The position numbers were made by a program, and so were the translations under genes. DNA of 64,000 bases from Panax quinquefolius (lineage: Eukaryota > Streptophyta > Magnoliopsida > Apiales > Araliaceae): NCBI GenBank assembly GCA_020205615.1, contig CM035163.1, positions 44,030,189 through 44,094,188 of the forward strand, read 5' to 3'. Positions 47,395-59,868 of the stretch are shown one piece after another. The notes below the pieces were generated by a model. That model had not been told where the DNA came from. It did no database searches and saw only the letters and a list, made by a program, of their open reading frames with translations. Position 1 is the stretch's first letter; every line of letters begins with the position of its first letter.

Positions 47395-47989
47395 GATATT
47401 ACTGAATATCTTTGGCCTGTAATGCAGAGATGAATATTTGATTAAATATGTATATTGATTGTTGTTACAGGGATAAAATATTGGTGATGGACTTTTAAAT
47501 CTTAGAAGATAGTAGAACTCATTCTCTACTTGACTCTTCTAATGGATTGTTGTTTTCGCTGCAGTTGTTGATCTAAAACTTGTTGTCTATTATATTCTAT
47601 CAGATTTTTCCTTGTTGAAGACTAATGAGCTATATTATCTTAGTCATAATATTCTTTACTAGGCTAGTTACGCTCACCCTTTTCCTTTTTGTTCCATTTT
47701 TCTTCTCAGGAGGTGAGAATTTAGCAGGGACTAGCCAGGGTATGGAGTGATGATTAAAGATAGCTGTTTTAGTAGTCCTCACTATTTTGTAAAATAGTGC
47801 ATTAATAATTGTAATGAGGACTTTATTTGGGTGTGAATATTGTCTAGAAGATAATATTTGTATTTAAACTCACAGCATGTGTTGTCGTATTTTGTACGAT
47901 AATTGAAATAAAAAAGTTGTAGTTGTTCTCTGTACCATGTATTTGGCGACTCGGAATGGGTGATGTATACCTATTTTGGGGGCGTCACA
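47395..47989 (+). repeat. C-plus 3' LTR end
   Basis: Matches 43887-44451 (GAAGATAGTAGA, CTTGACTCTTCTAATGGATT) and ends TTTTGGGGGCGTCACA at 47989. The left part of the LTR is missing or too diverged to recognise. Confidence 0.75.
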
Positions 47990-48546
47990 ATATGACTGTT
48001 ATTTAAATAGTCTAAATAGATATTGACCTTCGATATAAATTCTTAGACTCGATAATAACCCGATAAAGTCGTCGGTACGCCAACAGGTTTCAGAAATTGA
48101 TATTGACTTAGATATTTTGAATGTATAAATGTTTGTTTGCGATTCAATGACTGTTGAATGTGTGTGACAAGGTGATTAGGTTATGTGCTGACTGCAATAA
48201 GCAGTGTTATGTGTTATAGTATGTTATTCTAATCGAACGAATGATTTTATTAATGATAGGCTTTGGTATAAAAGATATAACTAAGTTGCGTATTGTAAGC
48301 AGCAGACCAGGCAAGTATCCTACCTTTGTATTTTCTTGATGCGATGGACATGAGTAAGAAAGTTTCAGAATTATATTATTATTGTACTAGATTACTAACC
48401 CTATTGTTATATATGTTATATCCGATCATTGTTTATCAACATGATATTATATTATACAATTCAGATATATATATTCTGTTCATTAATTTCAAAATATGGT
48501 TATACAATTGTCCTCACTTAGATAATCATTGTATTTAATCACATGT

Positions 48547-48588
<42 letters not shown>

Positions 48589-48987
48589 ATCCCTAGTATG
48601 AATACAGTAAAAGCCGTCTAAGCTATTTAACCCAGCTAGACACGGATTTAGAAATATCGTTGAATATGATAAAACCCTTTTGTATCCAATCAAATTGTTC
48701 TGATTTAGATTCCTGACTAATTATGAAATCCCGAACACGGAAAAAATTTTATGCGCCAAGGCGGACAAAGTGAACGATAATATCGTTCTTGAATGTAGTA
48801 TTGATCAATATAGGGTCCATTGGATGTACACCCTCGTGCCGATAAGTTATGACGGTTTCTAGATGAAGTTTTGTCTAACCTTTTCAAAAACAGAAAAAAA
48901 ATGTTCATAGTCTGTCAACAACCCTATATATATAGTCAATACGTAGTTTCAAAAAAAAACCTTGATATAGAAATAATATATGGTTAT
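47990..48987 (+). repeat. second family B LTR fragment
   Basis: Matches 25805-26701 of the B 3' LTR (GATATTGACCTTCGATATA, AAAAAAAACCTTGATATAG). It has an extra block of about 80 bases near 48475-48550 and a (TA)n run to 48586. It stops at GTTAT (48983-48987), where a Tat LTR begins, exactly the site at which the Tat 3' LTR meets B sequence at 19745. Its left end abuts the C-plus LTR. Confidence 0.82.
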
Positions 48988-50098
48988 TATAGACACTCGA
49001 AATTTTCTGCACGCCTGTTACTGACATTGCAGGAGGGCAAATGCATCTTTCTCGGATAACCTTGGAAGACAGCTTATATCCATTCCAGATACTACCGGAA
49101 GTTCAGTTCCAACCCGGAACACAAACTGGGAACTTCATCTCAAACCCGAAAAACACACCGGGAATGTCATTTCCAACCTAGGAAATAACCCTAAGGTATG
49201 CAGGTCAAAAGACCGACAACAACACTGGAGAGGACAGTTCTGTCTCTGCGATAACACCGCGATGCTCAGTTTTAGTCCCAGAAACAACACTGGGAGTAAC
49301 AACTCTATCCTTGGTGATAGCCCCAAGGGAAGCCATTGCAGTTCCGGCGATAACTCCGGAAATGCTTGTATCAAATACATGCGATCAGCTTCAAGCTCAG
49401 ACCTCCTGCCGAGGCACTCATACCTCAGACTCGGAGCTAATAATGGGCATACAAGCATAACCACAGATGATATTGCAGCATACAAACAAGTAATCCAATC
49501 TCAGATGTAACCCTAGGCAACGTCTGCTTTCAGCTCAAACCGACGATAGCCTTGGTGAGGAGTCGAAACGTCATCTTACCACCTTAACGTTTTCTCTCAC
49601 AGATGATATTGAGGCATACCAACAAGTAGTCCAATCTCAGATGTAACCCTGAGCAACGTCTACTTTTAACTCAAATCGGCGATAACCCCAGCGAAGAGTC
49701 AAACGTCATCTTGCCACTTCAACACTTGCGCGTCATCTCAACACTTCATATATACATACATACAACAATGTCCCACAAGAACCGAGGAGTAACAATCCCG
49801 AGTGACTATTACGCATGGCAGTACTTTGGATAGAATTTAAAGCTCAAAGACCATGGGCATGGACCCCTCTTCCTGACTTCGTACAACCTCTAATCCATGT
49901 CATTGCGTAACTCTCGACTCAAGCGGTCCGAAGAAGGTCAGATATACCTCATTTGGATGCTCGGATTTAAGTTCTGCAAGTTCGAGCAGACATTATAGTG
50001 CACGAGTACACGTACTTCGAGACGACGAGACCCGTGAAGCTCGAATGCACCACGACCGACCAGCAGTAGTACAATGCTGTACAAGCTGTGTACCTTCT
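48988..50098 (+). repeat. second Tat LTR, segment 1
   Basis: Starts TATAGACACTCGAAATTTTC (TGTAGACAC in the first copy) and follows 16916-18020 in order, including the 136-base duplication. It ends at GTGTACC where a copia LTR begins. As a 5' or solo LTR it is incomplete in the window. Confidence 0.82.
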
Positions 50099-51963
50099 TG
50101 AAAGTAGTATGCATACAAGCCGATCGTGTTTGATGATAAAGCATATACTTTGTAAACAATCTTATTCATTTATTAATAAAAAGTATTAATTTATTAAAGG
50201 CTTTTAATTATCTACGTGATCTTTGTTTTATAATATGTGATAAACCCATAGTTTTAAGCGATGCTTTTAGAATAATGATGATGATCATTCTAATGAGATC
50301 TAAATTCTTAGAAAGCTTAAAACTAAAATAGTTCCCAATCATTGGATTACTAAATTGGGGATTAGTGAATCCGGATAGATTGGTACATCGTTGCTTGCTT
50401 TCGTTGGATGAGGATGATTGATCTCATGATCATTTGTGTGGAGACACTAAAGCAAGTATGTAGGTGCTTATTAGAGAATAAGTTCCTTTGAGCATTGGCT
50501 CGCTAAGGAATACCTAATGGAGTTTTATTTGCTGTCGATAGGAATTCTGTAGTGATAGTAATCAAGTAATCCTTGGACTTGAGATCATCATAGTATCTTA
50601 TGTATGATAAGTTATACTTTGACTTATTCCTTAAGACCCTTAGGGTATATCAAAGGGTATGCTTGGGTATAATAAGTTAGTACATGGAGATAATGTATGA
50701 TCGATAAAGAATCTACCACTTCTAATAAAAGAAGAGAAATGTCTATGTGATTCGATAAATGACAACCCAGTAGTCCTTGGGCGAAGGAGAATGAAATTAG
50801 AAAGGAGTTTCTAATTTGCATTATTTGAGTTGTGCGTTTAAGAGTCGAAATACATATAATTAAATAAAATAAGACTTGTGATGAATTCCATGTCTTATAT
50901 TTAATTGGGACGTTGTATGGTGGAAGGATTGAATTGTCACGGTAACTATTTACTCAAAGGTTCTTTAATGATTAATGTTGAAATCTATATTATCCGGAAA
51001 GTCGTTGATCATTAGGAGAGGCTTATCCTATTGTAGAATAAATATTATTTAAATAAATTAATTATTTAATTTATTTATTTAAATAAGATTAGAATTATTA
51101 CTAATTGATTTATTCACAATAGGTTTAATATGGAGAACCTAAAGGGTCACACCATAAAAGGAAGAATAATTATTTAGAAGTTAATGGCATAATCGTAATA
51201 ATATGTTAAGTATATTTAATTTAATCTATGGTGATAGAATAAATTAAATAGCTTAATATTATTATTTAATATTTTAGAAATATTAAATATAAATTAATAA
51301 GAGAGAGTCTTATTAATATTATTACAATTATTATTATTTTAATTTCTAAAAGGGTTTAGGAATTAATTTAATATAAATACTCTCATTTATTCTAATAAGA
51401 TTAGGAGGTTAAATTAATTAAAGAGTTTAATTAATTATCCTAATAAGATTAGGGAGCTTAATTAATTAAAGAATTTAATTAATTAAATAAAACCCAATTC
51501 CTTAATTGTTAAGATGGGTTGCACATACATAAATAAGAGAGTCTTATTATGGGTGTTTATGGGTTGTTGACTTTTAACAACTACGTAATAATTCCAAGTT
51601 GTTGGAGATCTGCATTTTCTATAGAGATAGAAAAACTAGGGTTTAATTAACCAACCCTTCTTCTTGAATTTTCTTCTTTCTTGGTGGATCACCTCTAGAG
51701 GCCAAACATATGGGTGGTTAACGTTGATCAAAAGGAAGAACCAAACCGGTGGATTCAAGTTGAGCGCGAAAAGGATTGGAGGTGAACTTTATGCGAGGAA
51801 GCTCGATCTTGAGGTATGATTCTCATTCGTTATCTTTTCGTTTAATTAATAATTGTCGTAAAGGGTGATCGGGGTATATGGTTTGTAAAATTTTAAACTA
51901 CGATTTTGGCGCTCATGCACTTTTCATGCAATTTGATTCTTCGTGAATATTACAAACCTAACG
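50099..51963 (+). repeat. copia-1 5' LTR
   Basis: TGAAAGTAGTATGCATAC to AAACCTAACG; matches 57314-59191 throughout, with many one-base indels. It contains a TTAATTAATTAAA-rich tandem near 51405-51485. Confidence 0.88.
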
Positions 51964-51964
51964 G

Positions 51965-51977
51965 TGGTATCGAGCCC
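51965..51977 (+). other. copia-1 primer-binding site
   Basis: TGGTATCGAGCCC, the Met-tRNA type site with changes, right after the LTR. Confidence 0.75.
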
Positions 51978-52451
51978 GAAACCTATATGCAAATTATTAA
52001 TTGTTTGATTTGATATGATATTGATATGTGTTTAGAAACAATTTAATTAGGCGTAATTTAATTGTATAAAATTTAAATAAATAAATAAAAAAAAAAAAAA
52101 AAAAACGTGAAGATGGAATTCGGCAATTTTTTTTTTTCGGCAACATAAAAGGGAACAGGAGTATAAATCACATGGAATTCTACCGTGGGCCACGTAATTC
52201 ACATATTAACTTTCATGCAATCAAACTCATTAACGGATTAGCAGGAGAAAAAAAAAAAAATTTTGGGAAGCATGTGACTCACGTGATGTACTTTAAATGT
52301 CTTCCAAGATTTTTTAAGTATGTAATACTTGTAATTCATTTGAAATCCTGTTCATTACCGTTGGTGGACTTGAAATCTTGAACTCATGCAAACTGATTTT
52401 ATTATATATATTAAAATATATACGGTTATATATATATTATTATATATACGG

Positions 52452-52499
<48 letters not shown>

Positions 52500-54325
52500 C
52501 TCAATAATTTTATAATTAAAATAAAAGGTTTATTTTAATTTTAAATAAAAGTTTATTTTAATTTTAAAATAATAGTTTTATTTTAATTTTAAAATTAGAT
52601 TTATGCTAACTAATTAGAGTTGGAATTGGATTCCATGCTAACTAATTGGAGTTGAAATTGGATTCTATAATTTCCTTAAATAAAGGAGTTTATTTAGATA
52701 TGAAATAGGATTTCATATTATTCAAAATAAAGAGTTTATTTGTGAATAGGAAAAAAGAAAATCCATAGTTCTTAAATAAAGGAGTTTATTTAAATATGAA
52801 ATAAGATTTCATATTATTCAAAATAAAAGGAGTTTATTTGTGAATAGGAAAAGAATATCAAGTGTTTCCTTTAATAAATTTTTTTTTTACATGGAATTGG
52901 ATTCATAATTAATTAAAATAAAGGAGTTTATTTTGATTAAAATTTTGATTAAAATAAAATAGTTTATTTTATTCAAAATTGGATAAATTAAAATAAAATA
53001 GTTTTATTTTGATTTAAATTTGGATTAAAATAAAGGAGTTTATTTTGATTCAAAAAATAGATTTTATCTTAACTAAATTTGCCCATTAAATGATATCAAT
53101 ATATATATTAAATGTTTATTATTCATAAGATGAATGTTATTTATTGATGCGTATGGTGATGTGTATGATAATAAATGAGATTGATTATGAATTTATTGAC
53201 CAATGCGATTGGATTTTATTTTAGTTGGATGCGTGAATGTATGGGTTTTATTAAATGGAGATTCTGCGTACCTCGTCTTCTCTAATTTTTAAGAATGTAA
53301 ATTCTATCTCCCTCTATGTACTTCCCCTATTTGCGTCGATCGAGGTTTCTATTTATTTTAAATAGTTTTGTAATAGGAATAGTTAGAATTATTTTGAAGA
53401 ATTGGAGATCGACAAGACAAGCGTTTGAAGACCCATTTGTAATGGAGCCGGGTTTAAATGTAATAGTTATATTTAAATATTATTTCTTGCACCCCTAGGG
53501 TTTGACCTTTTGGTTCACTTGGTGGCTCTAGTGAACCAAACTAGAATAAAAGTCCATAATCAATCCGGGTAGAATATAGTATTCTATATGCGTGCTTATA
53601 CTATATATATTATATATTATCAAAAATGCTTAGCATGTTCATTAATATAATGGCGTATTTTATATATATATGTAAATGCATGCGCTAAACAAGATGAGAC
53701 AAATTAATAACAAACCCCTCGATTTTTTATATTAAGTCCTAAGCATTCAAAGATATTTGGAATATCGAGCATTAAGCCTTCTAGCATGATAAAATTAATA
53801 GAGTATTAAATATTTAATATGAGTTTGTTTGTGTCACCACAAGAGGCAAGTATTAAGTATTTAAGATGTTAATTTATCACATTTGATGCTTATAAAGAAA
53901 ATTGAACAATATTGTTTTGTTGTGTCACCACAAGGATGATATATTTTTCTTTTTGAATATATGGAGTGCTAGGTTGGACTTAACTTGGATAATTTTGATT
54001 CGGATGTGCCACCACTTGATCAAAATAATCTAAGAGGCAAAATCTGAGGAGTTACATAGTTGATGTAATTGACAAAAGTTGTCTACCTATTTATTTATAT
54101 ATAGTTTGTTGTGTCACCACTGAGGCTATATACATTTGAAATGGGATCCTTATTCTCACTAGCAAATCTTTAATTAGATTTTCTTAGAACTATATAAGTG
54201 AGGTAATATAGTTTGAAGAAAATAGTGGGAGATACCAATTTAAAACAAGACCTAATTTATTTTGGTAATTAATAAAAGAATGTATGTTAAAATGTTGTTA
54301 ATTACAAATTCATTTCTGAAATTTT
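51978..54325. other. copia-1 leader, AT-rich, with repeated motifs
   Basis: No gene. It holds an A-run (52089-52105), (TA)n (52451-52495), a degenerate array of AAATAAAGGAGTTTATTT phrases (52500-53060), and four copies of GTG(T/C)CACCAC at 53831, 53932, 54005 and 54111, a few bases before the gag region. Confidence 0.6.
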
Positions 54326-54329
54326 ACAA

Positions 54330-55130
54330 TGTCTAAAATTACTATCCTTTGCGAAGCATATTAGATGCTAAATTAATCGGGCCAGAATTAAGCGGATTGG
54401 TTAAGGAATTTGAGAATAGTTCTCATGGTGAAAAGCTATCTTATGTCCTTATATCGCTTTATCCTCGCAATGGTTGCGAACAATGCCTCTGAGGAAGACA
54501 TTGCTACTTTTAGAAAGTGGCGAGAGATGATGCAGATTGGCTCGATGCATCATGCTCGCATCCATGAGTAACGAGCTTGACGTCGGCGATGAAACTATGG
54601 ATGCTCTACTATATATTCTGCACATTAAGTAGTTGATGGTGAGGAAAGTAGGGGGTGATAGATATCGAGATATCTAAGGAGCTCTTAGATCTAGAATGGC
54701 CAATGGCACTTCTGATGCAGACAAAAGTTCTTAACATAATCAATTTGATTGATCGATTAGGACAATGGTTTTTGTCATGGATGGAGAGTTGAGCCAAGAT
54801 TTGATCTTCCACTCACTCCAGGACTCCTTTCACAATTGTTGTGAATTTTTCATATGAACAAGCTAGATATCGACTTTGATTTGCTTAACATATTGAAAAA
54901 TGATGAGAGTCACTTTCAACCAAGAAAGACCAAGTCTTCTTGGTAGGGCCAAAGGATCTTCCGAAAAGAAGAAAGATTCAAAGAAGGTAAATAGAAAGGC
55001 AAAATAAAGGATAACAAGAACAAAAGCGATATGGATAGCAAAGAGTTTGCTTCCTTTGCAATAACTTTGGACCTTTGGAAAGAAAGCTGAGAAGCATCTT
55101 GCGAGAGGCTAACCAAAGAAGCTTAGTGAA
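54330..55130 (+). pseudogene. copia-1 gag
   Basis: Translated across frames, it shows a copia Gag: LDAKLIGPE and KLSYVL near the start; ASMSNEL and MDALLYI (54550-54625); ISKELFRSRMANGTSDAD (about 54670-54725); DGELSQDLIFHSLQDSF (54785-54830); KKKDSKKVNRKAK (54965-55005); and a trace of the zinc knuckle (FCN) near 55050. At least four frameshifts and several stops make it non-functional. Confidence 0.7.
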
Positions 55131-55179
55131 GTTTAGGTTACAAATACAAATTTGTTCATGATTTAAAATAAATTTTCTT

Positions 55180-56225
55180 TAAGTCGAGGTTCTACTTGGG
55201 TATTGGATACCGACTTTGGTTATCATAAATATAGATTTATGAAGGGACCAAGCAGAAGTAGAAAGCTAAACAAATATAAGTAAACCTATGTGCGGGAAAT
55301 GTAGCAAAGGTTGCCATATTAGCCATAGAAACTTATAGTTTAGCAATGCCTACGGGCAAATCTATTAAGTCAATAAGTTGTTATTGTATTCCAATTCTTG
55401 TTAGAAACATTATTTCCATTTTATTGTTGGAATGATAAAATTTTTGGTAATATAATTAAGAACAATTGTTGTTACATTTATAATGATAATGTTTTGTATA
55501 AATGGAATATTACTTAATAAATTTTGTATACTTGACTTACATGAAAATAATTTTACATATTGAACAAATTAGTATAAGAAAAGGAGATGATCATTCAAAG
55601 AGTTGAATGTATGTATTTGTTGAAATACAAGTATGAATTATATGAAAGGTTCAAAGAATTCAGAAGTGAAACAAATTGGCAAAGTATTAAGATTCTTTGA
55701 TTAGATCAAGGAATAAATACTTGTGCAATAAGTTTCTAGATCATCTCAAATGGTTTTCTCATAATGGACACATCGATCTGTGATAATTAATTGATGTATA
55801 CGAATGAAAAATCGTACCTTGTTGGACGTAGTGCGGTCCATAATGATTTTACTGACATTCCAGTATCCTTCTGGGATAATGTCCTAGAAATGGCTGCCTA
55901 TCTACGGAAAAGGTAATCTCTAAATCCGGCCCCAAGACTCTATAAAAGTTATGGACAGGGAGGATTCCTAATCTTAAGTATGTTAAGATAAGGGGTTGTC
56001 CAACTTATGTGAAAAGGTTTCAAAGGATAAGTTTGGGACAAGATTTGACAAGTGTCGATTTGTGGGACATCCTAAAGTAAGTTTAGGGTATATGTTCTAT
56101 AATTCTACTTAGCAAAAGGTGTTTGTTACGAAACACGCTGCCTTCTAAGATAAAGGTGTTTATCATTGAAGGGGCTAGTGGGAGAATAATAGATCTTGAA
56201 GAGTTCAAGAATCACAAAACACTAT
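55180..56225 (+). pseudogene. copia-1 pre-integrase and integrase remnants
   Basis: The gag-pre-integrase phrase LVRNIISILLLDN lies near 55400. Integrase core pieces follow: KYELYERFKEFRSETNW (about 55630-55680), LDQGIKYLCNKFLDHLK (55700-55750), RMKNRTLLDVVRSI (55802-55843), then the region equivalent to YVKRFQRISLGQDL near 56010 and the phrase before RT. The HHCC finger and the first catalytic region are not recognisable. Frames change several times. Confidence 0.65.
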
Positions 56226-56229
56226 AAGT

Positions 56230-56728
56230 CAAATAAGAGGAACCTGTAGATAGACCTATTGTACCACAACCGAATCGCAAATCTGGAATAGTACCAAAGA
56301 TACCTAGGAGGTATGGATTCATCATGGATGATGATGATGAGGTACGCATCATAGAAGATGTTGATCCAGTTACATACGATGAGGTAAGACTTCTAGTGTG
56401 TACAAAAGGGTCAGTGGGAGCGTCGTGAAATTTCTAGTATTATATGTTGATATACTACGGATGAGGAATTACATACCAATGCTACAATCAGTAATGATAA
56501 AGTTGTCTAAACATTCCTCCATGAATGATTTGGAAGAGTATCTTAGTTGGGGATATAAATCTATATAGATAGATTTAAGAGAATGCTCGACTTAACTTGA
56601 TGAGCGTATATTCATTTGATGCTAAAGTCGTTTAGCATGGCAAACTCAAGAGATGTCTCATGTTGATGAGCCATGGAGTGTATCTATCTTAATAGTCCCC
56701 ATAGACTCAATGAAGAGAGATTGCATGA
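56230..56728 (+). pseudogene. copia-1 linker and short RT remnant (deletion junction)
   Basis: The linker (VPQPNRKSGIVPKIPRRYGF, then DPVTYDE) is followed near 56395 directly by the late RT segment VYKRVSGSVVKFLVLYVD, with the YVDD box reading YVDI. The front two thirds of RT are gone. The same join is present in copia-2 (about 62995-63020, reverse). Confidence 0.72.
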
Positions 56729-57290
56729 GTGACAATTATGTATGCAATGAAATGTACGAGACCTGATGTTGATCAGTCATATTCTGGAGAAGTTCACTAT
56801 GAGTCAGTGAAAAACATCTTAAAGTTCTTAGCAAGCACTAAGAATGTGAGCATACATGGTGGGTGCGAATTAAAACTAGAGGGCTTTATAGACTCAAGTT
56901 TTCAGACGAGACCAAGAGGCGACCAGAAAATCCACTTTAAGGTAAAGCGTTATCTTGAGCAGTTAGTGCAGTGAATTGGAAAGGTTCCAAGCAATGAAAG
57001 AGTTCTTTGGTTTAGTGATAAAGACAAAGTATATAGCTATAAATGAAGGCTGCAAGTTGATTGTTTGGATTAAAAGTTCATTATAGAACTAGGAATAGTT
57101 CTAAGTCTCATCTTGGATCTAAACATGTGTTGTGGCACTTTCATTTGATTATTAGAATCATTGAAAGATGGGAAATCACTATAGAGATAGTGGACTCTCA
57201 AGAACAACATTACATATCCATTAACTAAAGCTTATCCAACGGCGGGATAATCGTCACTTAGAGAAGAAGAGTATAAGATACCATGACGAT
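56729..57290 (+). pseudogene. copia-1 RNase H
   Basis: MYAMKCTRPDVDQSYSGEVH is the RT/RNase H connection, VKNILKFLASTKN follows, and GFIDSSFQTRPRGDQK carries the first catalytic Asp (FIDSSF). After a stop near 56974 the later part (SKHVL-type segment near 57120, ITIEIVD near 57175) is recognisable in other frames. It ends next to the PPT. Confidence 0.72.
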
Positions 57291-57301
57291 TGGCTTTAGT
57301 G

Positions 57302-57313
57302 CGAGTGGGAGAT
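57302..57313 (+). other. copia-1 polypurine tract
   Basis: CGAGTGGGAGAT precedes the LTR start TGAAAGTAG; the same tract is at 62083-62094 in reverse in copia-2. Confidence 0.75.
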
Positions 57314-59191
57314 TGAAAGTAGTATGCATACAAGCCCAATCATGTTTGATGATAAAGCATATACTTTGTAAACAATCTTATTCATTTATTAATAAAAAGT
57401 ATTAATTTATTAAAGGCTTTTAATTATCTACATGATCTTTGTTTTATAATATGTGATAAACCCATAGTTTTAAGCAATGCTTTTAGAATAATGATGATGA
57501 TCATTCTAATGAGATCTAAATTCTTAGAAAGCTTAAAACTAAAATAGTTCCCAATCATTGGATTACTAAATTGGGGATTAGTGAATCCAGGATAGATTGG
57601 TACATACATTGCTTGCTCATTGGATGAGGATGATTGATCTCATGATCATTTGTGTGTGGAACACTAAAAGCAAGTATGTAGGTGCTTATTAGAGAATAAG
57701 TTCCTTTGAGCATTGGCTCGCTAAGGAATACCTAATGGAGTTTTATTTGCTGTCGATAGGAATTCTGTAGTGATAGTAGTACAAGTAATCCTTGGACTTG
57801 AGATCATCATAGTATCTTATGTATGATAAGTTATACTTTGACTTATTCCTTAAGACCCTTAGGGTATATCAAAGGGTATGCTTGGGTATAATAAGTTGTA
57901 CATGGAGATAATGTATGATCGATAAAGAATCTACCACTTCTAATAATAAAGAGAAATGTCTATGTGATTCGATAAATGACAACCCGAGTAGTCCTTGGCA
58001 AAGAGAATGAAATTAGAAAGGAGTTTCTAATTTGCATTATTTGGAGTTGTGCATTTAAGAGTCGAAATACATATAATTAAATAAAATAAGACTTGTGGTA
58101 ATTCCATGTCTTATATTTAATTGGGACGTTGTATGGTGGAAGGATTGAATTGTACGGTAACTATTTACTCAAAGGTTCTTTAATGATTAATGTTGAAATC
58201 TATATTATACGGAAAGTCGTTGATCGTTAGGGAGGCTTATCCTATTGTAGAATAAATATTATTTAAATAAATTAATTATTTAATTTATTTATTTAAATAA
58301 GATTAGAATTGTTCTAATTGATTTATTCACAATAGGTTTAATATGGAGAACCTAAAGGGTCACACCATAAAAGGAAGAATAATTATTTAAGAAGTTAATG
58401 GCATAATCGTAATAATATGTTAAGTATATTTAATTTAATCTATGGTGATAGAATAAATTAAATAGCTTAATATTATTATTTAATATTTTAGAAATATTAA
58501 ATATAAATTAATAAGAGAGTCTTATTAATATTATTACAATTATTATTATTTTAATTTCTAAAAGGGTTTAGGAATTAATTTAATATAAGTACTCTCATTT
58601 ATTCCTAATAAGATTAGGAGGTTAAATTAATTAAAAGAGTTTAATTAATTATCCCTAATAAGATTAGGGAGCTTAATTAATTAAAAGAATTTAATTAATT
58701 AAATAAAACCCAATTCCTTAATTGTTAAGATGGGTTGCCCACATCTATAAATAAGAGGAGTCTTATTATGGGTGTTTATGGGTTGTTGACTTTAACAACT
58801 ACGTAATAATTCCAAGTTGTTGGGAGTACACATTTTCTATAGAGATAGAAAAACTAGGGTTTAGCCAACCAACCCTTCTTCTTGAATTTTCTTCTTCCTT
58901 GGTGGATCACCTCTAGAGGCCAAACATATGGGTGGCTAACGTTGATCAAAGGAAGGAACCAAACCCGGTGGATTCAAGTTGAACGCGAAAAGGATTGGAG
59001 GTGAACTTGTACCTGAGGAAGCTCGATCTTCAAGGGTATGATTCTCATTCGTTATCTTTTTCGTTTAATTAATAATTGTGCATAAAGGGTGATCCGGGTA
59101 TATGGTTTGTAAATTTTTTAAACTCTGATTTTACCACGCTTCCGCACTTTTCATGCAATTTGATTGCTTCATGAATATTACAAACCTAACA
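57314..59191 (+). repeat. copia-1 3' LTR
   Basis: 1878 bases, TGAAAGTAGTATGC to AAACCTAACA. The TATA box CTATAAATAA at 58745-58754 is intact here but altered in the 5' copy (near 51527). Confidence 0.88.
58745..58754 (+). promoter_or_regulatory. copia LTR TATA box
   Basis: CTATAAATAA, conserved in reverse at 60641-60650. Confidence 0.5.
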
Positions 59192-59719
59192 CCTGCGACC
59201 ATCCATCTATATATACAAGCCTTGGGGTCAGCCATTTGAAGAAGAGAAGAGAGAGAAAAGGCGAGGAAGCCTTGTCCATTTTTCTCTGTATACACCCCTA
59301 TTGAGTGTTTCCTCTTCTATAAACATCCGTTAGCTCACATATAGCTATTTTTTATCCGACGGGAGCTGAGTGTTTATCCATATAAAGTCATAGAAGTCTA
59401 CTTTAAATGACCAATTGTAAGCCTTCTCCCATTTTATAAAGCTTTCTTCTCATATTTACACACACTATTATACACATTGAGAGTCGTGTTGTGTGCATTT
59501 GCCGAACTTGATTCGGTGGTTTTCATTTTACATACGTATATATATACTTATATATGTATATATTTTATATATAGACTAACATTATCGAGTTATTCCTCGA
59601 TTGAGCCTGAACTTGATGCAGGAGCATTTATACGCTTTTTATATATATATATATATATATAATTATTTTGAGACATATCTCGATGAGCTTTGGATTTTAC
59701 ATCAAGAGCATTTACTAAG

Positions 59720-59769
<50 letters not shown>

Positions 59770-59832
59770 TTGTGGGACATATTCGATGAGCTGGATTCAC
59801 ATCATCGGTCGTTCTTTGCTTTTATATATATT

Positions 59833-59868
<36 letters not shown>

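Larger units (their letters stand above)
27152..47989 (+). mobile_element. family C Ty3/gypsy element, + orientation (C-plus), split by nested insertions
   Basis: The 5' LTR survives in three pieces (27152-28160, 40060-40252, 43887-44451) that are continuous when compared with the reverse copy's LTRs. Primer-binding site, gag, protease and a fused RT/RNase H relic follow (44452-46620), then an LTR end at 47989. The start of its 5' LTR is not in the window; family B seems to be inserted in it, since C-type LTR sequence resumes right after B's end at 27151. The gag and PR style indicates the Tekay/Del-like group. Confidence 0.7.
50099..59191 (+). mobile_element. Ty1/copia element copia-1, forward, RT-deleted
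   Basis: LTRs 50099-51963 and 57314-59191 flank a Met-type primer-binding site, a long AT-rich leader, gag, pre-integrase, integrase, a short RT relic and RNase H, in copia order. It is inserted in the second Tat LTR about 20 bases upstream of that LTR's TATA box. Flanks (CCTTCT left, CCTGC right) fit a decayed TSD. Confidence 0.85.

Noticed and set aside
49135..49510. Open frames on both strands in the second Tat LTR (and 17130-17416 in the first)
   Set aside because: Within LTR U3; frames differ between the two copies and no domain is seen.
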